Positions 1 to 6,563 of a stretch of DNA of 51,232 nucleotides are shown in pieces (the first letter of the stretch is position 1; each line of letters starts with the position of its first letter). Source of the DNA: Alphaproteobacteria bacterium. Its GTDB lineage: Bacteria > Pseudomonadota > Alphaproteobacteria > SHVP01. Location: assembly GCA_009694165.1 (NCBI GenBank), contig SHVP01000005.1, positions 1-51,232 on the forward strand, given 5' to 3'. The notes beneath the pieces are model-generated. The model saw nothing but the letters and a program-made list of their open reading frames with translations. It made no database searches and was not told the origin of the DNA. Both the position numbers and the translations under genes were made by a program.

Positions 1-1327
1 AACCGACCGTTGGGGCGAACCGAAGTGCCCTGCGCCCCGGAACGCGAACATGGCCGACAAGTTCGACCGCACCCACCTGCGCGTTGTCCAGTGGGGTGAC
101 CACCAACATATCGCCTGCGCCGACTTCGAAGTCATCCGCGACACGGTCCTCGACGCTTTCGCGACCCTGGGCATCGAAGGAAAGTCGCGCAAAACGATTT
201 CCCCTAGGACGCAACGGCCCGCCAGAGAATCTGAGCGCCTCGTCGGCCCTAACCCTCGTCTGCCCTTCCGCCAACTCATAGATCCCTGGACGTTTGACCT
301 GCCCGGCCACCACTATGGTATGGCCAATCGCATGCACGACAATTCGATCGCCCTCGACCAGGCCGATATCCTCGGTCAATCCTCCGCCGAAGAGCATTTC
401 ATACAAATCAATCCAGAAGACCCTGTTGCCGCGATGGACTTCGATGCGCCTGAGGCTCCCGGTCTTTTCAATCCCACCTGCCAACGTGAGGGCGTCGAGC
501 ACGGTCGAAAGCCCGGTAAGGATCTGCATCCCCGGAGTCGGCACCTCGCCGATGACGCCAACCGACAGCTGGCGGACAGCTCCGAGCGATACGAACACAT
601 CGGTACCAATGAGAGTCTGCTTCGTGCGAGCCTGCAACTCGGCGCGGAAGTCGGTGAACGTCCTCCCCGCGGCGGTGATCGGCGGCATGGTCTGGAGAAC
701 CACTCGGCCCTCTCGATCAACCTTCGTGGTTACCACCTGCGAGTCTCTGCCTTGGAAGGTGACGACCAATTCATCGCCGATGCCCAACCGATAGCTGTCG
801 CGAATCGCTCCATTCAAGAGAACCTGGGGCTCCGCAACTCCATCGAACATGTCGTAGCCAAACTGCTGAATTGGCTGTCTGGCGCGGAGACAGAAGTCAC
901 GTTCGATCTGTGAAAAGTTCTCGATCAGCCGCACCAATCGCTGTCGCTCCTGCGACAATCGTCCTTCACAAAAATCCTGGACGATCAAGCTTTCCCCCCG
1001 CGTCAGCTTGCGAGTGCGCTGAATCGGGGTGGGCAGGCGATTCCGTGTGCCGTCCATGCCCTGCCGCCGGCTTCGCTCGAGCGCGTTCTGAGAATCTTCG
1101 CCCAACAGGTTTCGACCGCCCTTCTGCTGAAGCGTCTGGAGACTCTCGATCAACGACCCAAGCGATTCGCTTCCACCTCGAGTCTGGGCGGAAGCCCCAT
1201 CGCGCAGCGGAATCGACAACCCCCAAGCAACCAAGCACAATGTCCCGGCCGCAATTAGCCGGAAACGCAATCTCGGGTTGTATGTCGTGGAGCGGACGTT
1301 TAGCCGTCGCGCAGTTCTAGGAAGCAT
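1..1327 (-). CDS. SLBB-domain polysaccharide export protein, partial
   Basis: Outer-membrane polysaccharide export protein of the Wza/GfcE type. The minus strand is open from an ATG at 1325-1327 to the left edge, so about 442 residues are present and the C-terminus is missing. A basic N-terminus leads into a hydrophobic stretch at about residues 24-39 and a likely cleavage after DGASA (residue 47). A poly-export domain begins near residue 176 (YRLGIGDEL) and is followed by three SLBB-type starts: VIGEVPTPG near 255, VAGQVKRPG near 335 and LVGHVRVPG near 422. The phrase FGYDMFDG just before the export domain is typical of such proteins. The upstream start overlaps the divergent lipoprotein gene; a TTG at 1270 would remove the overlap but shorten the signal peptide n-region. 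Family is clear; which polymer it exports is not. Confidence 0.88.
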   Translation of the reverse strand, partial: MLPRTARRLNVRSTTYNPRLRFRLIAAGTLCLVAWGLSIPLRDGASAQTRGGSESLGSLIESLQTLQQKGGRNLLGEDSQNALERSRRQGMDGTRNRLPTPIQRTRKLTRGESLIVQDFCEGRLSQERQRLVRLIENFSQIERDFCLRARQPIQQFGYDMFDGVAEPQVLLNGAIRDSYRLGIGDELVVTFQGRDSQVVTTKVDREGRVVLQTMPPITAAGRTFTDFRAELQARTKQTLIGTDVFVSLGAVRQLSVGVIGEVPTPGMQILTGLSTVLDALTLAGGIEKTGSLRRIEVHRGNRVFWIDLYEMLFGGGLTEDIGLVEGDRIVVHAIGHTIVVAGQVKRPGIYELAEGQTRVRADEALRFSGGPLRPRGNRFARLSFDAQGRESVEDRVADDFEVGAGDMLVVTPLDNAQVGAVELVGHVRVPGRRALRFAPTVG

Positions 1328-1955
1328 AGCGTTGGCCGCCTTATCGAGCTGTGGTGATAACCCGCTCGGCGGGAACGTCATTCGAGCGATCCGATACTCG
1401 GCGGTGGGATTGCCCGACGCTCCCATCACGCGGGCCGGAATCGACAAGCTACCATACGCCTCTATCGCGGCAAAGGTTGGGAAGGGACCCAGATCCTTGC
1501 TCATACTTTGGCGTAGGGAGAACGACGATCTTCATTGGATTGCCGCGGACGGAGGCGTCCTGGTCACCAGGAGTGGTCGCTTGGTGAAGACGGCCGGATT
1601 CCCGACCAATTTACGCGACACCATTCCGATTGGCTCCGACCCGGTGATGGGCGCATTGCACCGAGCCGACCTCGCCCGTTCCGCAGCACGGATCGTGGAC
1701 TTGGATCAAGACTCGCTCTATGGGCTGAGGATCGATTCTGAGTACCAAGTCGTAGGACCTACCAAGATCGCCATAACCGGGATCGATCTGGAAACAATCC
1801 TCGTCATCGAACGCAATCGTGCAACCAGCGTCCAGTGGTCCTTCGAAAACCGTTTTTGGGTTGATGCCGATGACGGCTTTGTCTGGCGCAGCGTGCAGCA
1901 TTTCACGCGCGGCACCCCGCCCGTCGAAATCGAAATTCTAAAGCCAGCTACATGA
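1287..1955 (+). CDS. YjbF/GfcB family lipoprotein
   Basis: Outer-membrane lipoprotein of the group 4 capsule (GfcB) / YjbF family, which works with GfcA-, GfcC- and GfcD-like partners in exopolysaccharide export. The N-terminus has twin arginines (FSRRAVLG), a hydrophobic run and a lipobox LSSC. The mature part carries the family-like pattern of an early PYASIAAKVGKGP, a central IAADGGVLVTRSGRLVKTAG block and a beta-rich C-terminus (VQHFTRGTPPVEIEI). About 222 residues is the usual size. I use a GTG at 1287; a TTG at 1278 is the alternative, and neither has a clear ribosome binding site. It sits head to head with the SLBB export gene, whose likely ATG at 1327 lies inside this gene. A rho-independent terminator follows the stop. 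Confidence 0.82.
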   Translation: MERTFSRRAVLGSIALAALSSCGDNPLGGNVIRAIRYSAVGLPDAPITRAGIDKLPYASIAAKVGKGPRSLLILWRRENDDLHWIAADGGVLVTRSGRLVKTAGFPTNLRDTIPIGSDPVMGALHRADLARSAARIVDLDQDSLYGLRIDSEYQVVGPTKIAITGIDLETILVIERNRATSVQWSFENRFWVDADDGFVWRSVQHFTRGTPPVEIEILKPAT

Positions 1956-1978
1956 TCAACATCAACTGACGAGCACAG

Positions 1979-2006
1979 AAAAAACGGCGCCTCTGGCGCC
2001 GCTTTT
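1979..2006. terminator. Bidirectional rho-independent terminator
   Basis: A perfect 7-bp stem CGGCGCC / GGCGCCG (1985-1991 and 1995-2001) with a TCT loop is flanked by an A run on the left and TTTT on the right. It sits between the convergent YjbF-like and GfcA-like genes and can serve both strands. Confidence 0.85.
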
Positions 2007-2030
2007 CTGATCCTACTCAGCCCTCGGCGA

Positions 2031-2363
2031 CTAGTTAGTCGAGGTAGCCGTCGTCGTGGTGGCCGTAGTGGTGTCGTCGTTGTTCAACGCCACGCCGAGC
2101 GCTATTGCTACCGCCGCGGCCAACAGGGCCGAGGTGTGGACCCCCGTGATCCCCGCCGTGGAGGCCGGGTTGCGCGGGGCCGCCGCTGGCGCAGTGCCGC
2201 CCGTGCCGCCCCCCGTCGGAGTTTGAACACTGCCGCCGTGCGATGAACCTGCCGCCGCACCCTGGCCGGTCTTGAAGACCTGCGACTGGCCGAGGACAGT
2301 CAAAGGAATACCCGCGACGAACGCAAGGATGCCGGCCGCTGCTAAAACGTTCTTCATCGCCAT
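2031..2363 (-). CDS. Small secreted Thr-rich protein, GfcA/YjbE-like
   Basis: A 110-residue exported protein of low complexity. It has a signal peptide (hydrophobic residues about 6-25, likely cut after VLGQS), a Gly/Ala/Pro-rich middle, one hydrophobic segment (ALLAAAVAIALGVAL) and a Thr/Ala-rich tail after NNDD ending in STN. This layout (signal peptide, short hydrophobic segment, acid pair, poly-Thr end) matches my memory of GfcA and YjbE, the first products of the group 4 capsule and yjbEFGH operons. The neighbouring YjbF/GfcB-like lipoprotein supports that reading. A ribosome binding site AGGAGG at 2375-2380 precedes the ATG at 2361-2363; a second ATG lies two codons in. Low complexity means the assignment rests on layout and context rather than alignment. 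Confidence 0.68.
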   Translation of the reverse strand: MAMKNVLAAAGILAFVAGIPLTVLGQSQVFKTGQGAAAGSSHGGSVQTPTGGGTGGTAPAAAPRNPASTAGITGVHTSALLAAAVAIALGVALNNDDTTTATTTTATSTN

Positions 2364-2583
2364 GGTAGATCAAACCTCCTGAAAACAGCCCACAAACCAA
2401 CAAAAGTCGCGGAGCGGAAACAATTTCTCGCCGGGGTCCAAACCTAATGAATCTCGCGTGTCGATTCAATAGCTTCGTTTCCGCAGCGCACCAATGAATT
2501 CAATCACTATTATGCCCCTTCGCCAACCCCCGCGCAATGAACCTTGGTCGGGTGTTGCCAATCAGCAACAGTCGCCCAACTTG
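2364..2583. promoter_or_regulatory. Leader and promoter region of the GfcA-like gene
   Basis: This gap of about 220 bp is more AT-rich than its surroundings. It holds a strong Shine-Dalgarno AGGAGG (minus strand, 2375-2380) and two GANTC sites (GAATC 2449-2453, GATTC 2463-2467) that would be CcrM targets. No confident -35/-10 pair or hairpin could be fixed by eye. Confidence 0.4.
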
Positions 2584-3396
2584 CTACCGTTTGACATGGG
2601 TACGTAGGAACTGGCTGATCGTCTCAACAACGGTCGGTTCCTCGAGCAAGGTGTGTCCGCGTAGCCCATCCGAAGGCGGCAGCACCCGCGAACTCGACTG
2701 CGGCCGGCCTTGCAGGAATTGCCTGCAATCGCCCTGTTGGTCGTTCGTTCGCCGTGGATCGTAATAGGGGTCGCCCGCGCGCACGATCGCCAGGACGGGC
2801 TCGTCGGGGGGCGCGGCCACCCCGCGCACCAGCGCCTGGCCTTGGCAGGTCCACTGGGTCAGTACCCGGGCGTTGAACACCTCGCCGCGAAAGAGCGCCG
2901 CGGCCACCGCGCCTTCGCTCGCCCCCACCAGGAACAAATTGTCGTAGTCGACCCAGTCGAGGCGACCGATCTGTTCGAGCGCATACGTCAGTTCGGTCGC
3001 GCGGAAGTCGTAGACGAACAGGTTCTGGCCACCCTTCAAGGTGCCGGGGTCGCACTGCAGCGGCCGGAACCGACGGGCGAAACTGTCGGGGGCCACCACG
3101 GCAAAGCCTTGTCGCGCCAGTTCCGCCAGAAACGGCAGGTCGCCGATCCCGGTGCAGCCGTGCAGGAACACGACGAGAGCCAGGCGCTGCCGGCCGCGAA
3201 TCTCGCCGAGTCGCAACTGGATGGCTCGTTCGCCCAACCGGGCCACCACCGGCCCGCGGGGAGAGGGCAGCGCCACCAGCGCCTGCGACCAAGTACGCTC
3301 GATGTCGGACTCTGGCCGCCCCAGCGGTTCGGTCCCGGCGCAGGCCGCCAGTAGCGTCGACCCAAGGATGAGCACCAGTGAGATCAGATGGCGCAT
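2584..3396 (-). CDS. Alpha/beta hydrolase lipoprotein, dienelactone hydrolase-like
   Basis: A predicted membrane-anchored serine hydrolase of about 270 residues. The chosen ATG at 3396 gives a clean lipoprotein signal with lipobox LAAC; longer in-frame starts would put 16 extra residues before it. The fold is indicated by the oxyanion strand VVFLHGCTGIG, the nucleophile elbow GASEG, an acidic residue in IVRAGDPYYDP and a late His in LRGHTLLEE, which together make a plausible Ser-Asp-His triad. The start lies inside the last 13 bases of ispE, so translation is probably coupled to it. Substrate is unknown; similar dienelactone hydrolase-like proteins are often annotated only by fold. Confidence 0.75.
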   Translation of the reverse strand: MRHLISLVLILGSTLLAACAGTEPLGRPESDIERTWSQALVALPSPRGPVVARLGERAIQLRLGEIRGRQRLALVVFLHGCTGIGDLPFLAELARQGFAVVAPDSFARRFRPLQCDPGTLKGGQNLFVYDFRATELTYALEQIGRLDWVDYDNLFLVGASEGAVAAALFRGEVFNARVLTQWTCQGQALVRGVAAPPDEPVLAIVRAGDPYYDPRRTNDQQGDCRQFLQGRPQSSSRVLPPSDGLRGHTLLEEPTVVETISQFLRTHVKR

Positions 3397-4316
3397 GGGC
3401 TGACCGCCTCCCGGTTTCCCAACGTCACTGCGCGCACCCACCAATCGGGCTGGCGCTGCGTCATGGCGGCGGCGGCGCGGCTGGCCGCCACGCGATCGCT
3501 GAACAAACCGAAGCAGGTGGGCCCGCTGCCACTCATGCGCGCCACCCGGCAGCCGGCTTGCGCCGCCAGTGCTTCGAGTACGCGTGTGACCGCGGGTTCA
3601 AGCTGTTGCGCCGCGGTCGTCAGGTCGTTGTGCGCGGCCTCGACGAGGCGCAACTGTCGGCCGCCGTCCCTTGGTAACCGCACCGCTCGCCCCGACCCGG
3701 GGGCCCGCCATGCTGCGAACACATCCTTGGTCGCCAACGGCCGTCCCGGATTGACCAGGACGCCGGCCATCTTGCGCCAGCCGGTCAGCGGCGATACGCG
3801 CTCGCCAACCCCGCCGAGGCGGGCCGCGCCCCGACCCAGGCAAAAAGGAACGTCCGCCCCCAACGACGCGCCTATCTCGCCTAATGCGGCGGGGCTCAGC
3901 CGCCGCCGCCAGAGGGAGAGCAAGGCCCGCAGCACCGCCGCCGCATCGGACGACCCGCCGCCCAGCCCCGCTGCCACCGGAATGTGTTTGCCGAGCGCGA
4001 TATGGGCGGCACCCCGCTCCCCCAGTCGTGCGGCCAGCACGCGAACGGCCCGCAACACAAGGTTGCTCTCGTTCGCCGGTACGCCCGCCGCGCAAGGGCC
4101 GCTCACCGTGAGCGACCACGATCGGGCCAGGGTAATGTCAATGCGGTCGGCCACGCTGGCGAAGACCGCCAGGCTATCGATGTCGTGGTAGCCGTCCGGC
4201 CGCCGTTCCAGGACATGCAGGTAGAGGTTCACCTTGGCCGGCGCCCACACGGTCGCCGCGCCCGGCCGCACCCGTGGCCCGCCTGTCGCTTCCATCCGCC
4301 GATCGAGGTTCGCCAT
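3384..4316 (-). CDS. ispE: 4-diphosphocytidyl-2-C-methyl-D-erythritol kinase
   Basis: GHMP-family kinase that phosphorylates CDP-methylerythritol, the fourth step of the MEP isoprenoid pathway, in the cytoplasm. The substrate motif APAKVNLYLHV starts at residue 25, the ATP-binding loop AAGLGGGSSDAAA follows near residue 112, and the C-terminal MSGSGPTCFGLF loop is present. Length (310 residues) is slightly long because of about 20 extra N-terminal residues; an in-frame ATG at 4295 is a possible alternative start. It is divergent from uxs (72 bp gap) and its end overlaps the start of the lipoprotein hydrolase. ispH of the same pathway lies at 40.7 kb. Confidence 0.95.
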   Translation of the reverse strand: MANLDRRMEATGGPRVRPGAATVWAPAKVNLYLHVLERRPDGYHDIDSLAVFASVADRIDITLARSWSLTVSGPCAAGVPANESNLVLRAVRVLAARLGERGAAHIALGKHIPVAAGLGGGSSDAAAVLRALLSLWRRRLSPAALGEIGASLGADVPFCLGRGAARLGGVGERVSPLTGWRKMAGVLVNPGRPLATKDVFAAWRAPGSGRAVRLPRDGGRQLRLVEAAHNDLTTAAQQLEPAVTRVLEALAAQAGCRVARMSGSGPTCFGLFSDRVAASRAAAAMTQRQPDWWVRAVTLGNREAVSPCAI

Positions 4317-4387
4317 TAGCCGACGACTTTAGCCGCGTATTCGTCTAATAGAACGCTGCGCGAAAAGCCCGGCAAGGAAAGACCCGC

Positions 4388-5335
4388 ATGACCTCCCGTA
4401 AACGCGTCCTGGTGACCGGCGGTGCTGGTTTCATCGGCACCCACCTGTGTGAGCGCCTGTTGTCGCTCGGCCATGAAGTGCTGTGTGCCGACAACTTCTA
4501 CTCGGGAACGCGTGCCAACGTCCTCCACCTGCTCGGCAACCGCACCTTCGAGTTGATGCGCCACGACGTCACCTTGCCGCTCTATGTCGAGGTCGATCTG
4601 ATCTACAACCTCGCCTGCCCCGCTTCGCCGGTGCATTACCAGCATGATCCCGTGCAGACCACCAAGACCAGCGTGCATGGCGCGATCAACATGCTCGGCC
4701 TCGCCAAACGCACTGGAGCCCGAATCCTGCAGGCCTCGACGAGCGAGGTCTACGGCGATCCCAAAGTGCACCCGCAGAACGAAGAGTATTGGGGCAATGT
4801 CAACCCGATCGGTCCGCGCGCCTGTTACGACGAAGGCAAGCGCTGCGCCGAAACGCTGTTCTTCGACTACCGGCGCCGGCACCGCATTTCGGTCCGCGTT
4901 GCCCGCATTTTCAACACCTACGGCCCGTATATGCGCCAGGATGACGGCCGAGTCGTCTCGAACTTCGTCGTCCAGGCGCTCAAGGGCGAAGCGATCACCG
5001 TCTATGGCGACGGCCACCAGACGCGGTCGTTCTGCTATGTCAGCGATCTGGTCGACGGGCTGATGGCTCTCATGGCCTGCGACGATGACGACATCGGACC
5101 GGTCAATCTCGGCAATCCGGCCGAAATCACCGTGCGCGAACTGGCCGAGCGGGTCCTGGCGATGACCGGGTCGAAATCGACGATCGCTTTTCGCCCGATC
5201 CCGGTCGACGACCCCCATCGCCGTCAACCTGACATCACTCGCGCCAGGACGGCGCTCACCTGGTCGCCGACGCTGCCGCTCGAGCTGGGCCTGGCCAAGA
5301 CGATCGAGTATTTCCGGGGCACGCTCGGGCTCTAG
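4388..5335 (+). CDS. uxs: UDP-glucuronate decarboxylase (UDP-xylose synthase)
   Basis: Extended short-chain dehydrogenase/reductase that oxidises and decarboxylates UDP-glucuronate to UDP-xylose for surface glycans. The NAD-binding loop GGAGFIG is at residues 11-17, the catalytic Ser/Thr in STSEVYG at about 117-123, and the Tyr-Lys pair in YDEGK at 147-151. The UXS-type signatures [11 protein letters not shown] and [11 protein letters not shown] separate it from plain epimerases. Length is 315 residues. A ribosome binding site AAGGAAAGA lies just before the ATG. It converges on a decayed methyltransferase remnant and a glycosyltransferase, which fits a polysaccharide role. Confidence 0.9.
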   Translation: MTSRKRVLVTGGAGFIGTHLCERLLSLGHEVLCADNFYSGTRANVLHLLGNRTFELMRHDVTLPLYVEVDLIYNLACPASPVHYQHDPVQTTKTSVHGAINMLGLAKRTGARILQASTSEVYGDPKVHPQNEEYWGNVNPIGPRACYDEGKRCAETLFFDYRRRHRISVRVARIFNTYGPYMRQDDGRVVSNFVVQALKGEAITVYGDGHQTRSFCYVSDLVDGLMALMACDDDDIGPVNLGNPAEITVRELAERVLAMTGSKSTIAFRPIPVDDPHRRQPDITRARTALTWSPTLPLELGLAKTIEYFRGTLGL

Positions 5336-5339
5336 CCTC

Positions 5340-5549
5340 AACGCGAGAAAACGACTGCTGACGCGGTCGACCAGGACGCGTTGATGTTCTCCATCCAGCG
5401 TCGCAGAGGTCGCGGCCGCGGGCTCGAAGGCGATCACGCGGAAAGCGGGCCGGAGCCCGGCATAGAGAACCAGCTGCCGACATTGGCGCCGAGTCGCCGG
5501 TCAGGCCCTCGGCGACGATGCGGAGGGCACGGGCGACGCGTTTGCTCAT
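5340..5549 (-). pseudogene. Remnant of FkbM-family methyltransferase start
   Basis: On the minus strand an ATG at 5547-5549 overlaps the glycosyltransferase stop (ATGA). It opens with MSKRVARALRIVAEGLTG, after which the recognisable methyltransferase signal jumps frame: VGANVGSWF (SAM-binding glycine loop) is in one frame and FRVIAFEPAAAT (motif with acidic SAM ligand) in another. Together these are the order and spacing expected at the start of an FkbM methyltransferase, so this looks like a gene broken by at least two frameshifts and cut to about 200 bp. Nothing after VLVD resembles the family, and uxs begins to converge directly. Alternative: chance similarity, but three ordered pieces argue against it. 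Confidence 0.6.
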
Positions 5550-6526
5550 GGGCTGGTCTCCCCTCCCCCTGCCGCCGTCCGGTACTGCGCCAAATAATGG
5601 CGTTTCTGCAGACGCCGCAGCCGTTTGCGAATGCTGCGGACGATGCGCGGCCCCACCAAGGGGCCGATCATCGCGTACATCTTGCGGTCGGACTCGACCT
5701 CTTCCGCGACGACCGGCGGGTGGCGCAACGGGAACGCCATCTCGTAGGTGGGCAGATTGGCGAGGAAATGCTCGGCATTGCGCTGCTGCGTCCCGTCCGG
5801 CCCCCATCCGATATTGGCGATCAGATTGCGATCGGGAACGAGGTAAAGCTGCCCGCGTTGGTAGGCGGTCAAGGCCCACGCCCAGTCCCACGGCTCGATG
5901 TCGCGGCGAAAAGCCCGCTCGAAGCCATTCACGTAGAAACGCCGTTCGGCGGCGCTACGTGCCGAGCGCTCGATCCGGCGGTCATCGCGCATCGCCGGCC
6001 ACGCGGCCATCGTCCAGTCAATCGCCCGCCACGCCCGCCGCCAACTCGCCCAGCCCCAGCCGATGAACATGCGTGAGAAGCGGTAGCTGTAGGGCAGGGT
6101 GCGCGGCTCGCACGGAAACTTGGTGCCGGTCACGCAGACCACGCGATCATCATTCTCGTAATACTGCAACGTTTCCTGGCAATAGCGGAAGAAGCTCGGG
6201 TGCGGCAGGCAGTCGTCTTCCAGCACGATGGCGCGATCGACTTCCGAAAAAACACGATCCAAGCCGCTCACCACCCGACCGCCGCAACCCAGATTCCGCG
6301 GCGCCAGGTCGAGGATCAGCTCGCACGGCCAATCCACGCGGTCGAATAGGGCGCGCACGGCGGCACAGCGTTCGGGGTCGCTCGGCACGTCGGCGCGCGG
6401 GCTATCGGCAAGAACATACAGGCGACGCGGACGCACATCGCGAACGCGCGCCAGCACCTGGGCCGTCGGCTCCGGGCGATTGAACACCACCATGACGACG
6501 GGGGTGTCGAAGGCGGGACTGCTCAT
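5546..6526 (-). CDS. Glycosyltransferase, GT-A fold (HlpA-like)
   Basis: A 326-residue cytoplasmic glycosyltransferase related to proteins called hemolytic protein HlpA-like in databases. It starts with the nucleotide-sugar strand VVMVVFNRPEPT, has a LYVLADSPR segment, and carries the metal-binding acidic motif AIVLEDDCLPHPSFF. Later GWGWASWRRAW and WDWAWALTAY are characteristic Trp-rich acceptor-side motifs of this group. Acceptor and sugar cannot be told from sequence. It lies 37 bp after the TPR gene on the same strand and its stop overlaps the start of the methyltransferase remnant, suggesting a former sugar transfer and methylation pair. Confidence 0.82.
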   Translation of the reverse strand: MSSPAFDTPVVMVVFNRPEPTAQVLARVRDVRPRRLYVLADSPRADVPSDPERCAAVRALFDRVDWPCELILDLAPRNLGCGGRVVSGLDRVFSEVDRAIVLEDDCLPHPSFFRYCQETLQYYENDDRVVCVTGTKFPCEPRTLPYSYRFSRMFIGWGWASWRRAWRAIDWTMAAWPAMRDDRRIERSARSAAERRFYVNGFERAFRRDIEPWDWAWALTAYQRGQLYLVPDRNLIANIGWGPDGTQQRNAEHFLANLPTYEMAFPLRHPPVVAEEVESDRKMYAMIGPLVGPRIVRSIRKRLRRLQKRHYLAQYRTAAGGGETSP

Positions 6527-6563
6527 GCGCCTCGTCCGCCGGACAAGGGCGGATCCGATGGGG

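Noticed and set aside
50..913. Long open frame on the plus strand at the left edge
   Set aside because: Its translation has no family features, while the opposite strand encodes a clear SLBB export protein over the same bases.
2555..2585. Sigma-54-type promoter before the GfcA-like gene
   Set aside because: GG and GC elements on the minus strand are spaced one base off the required distance, and no enhancer-binding protein gene is near.
4316..5437. Long minus-strand frame opposite uxs
   Set aside because: Only the first 20 or so residues (IAFEPAAAT) have meaning, as part of the FkbM remnant; the rest is the complement of the uxs coding sequence.
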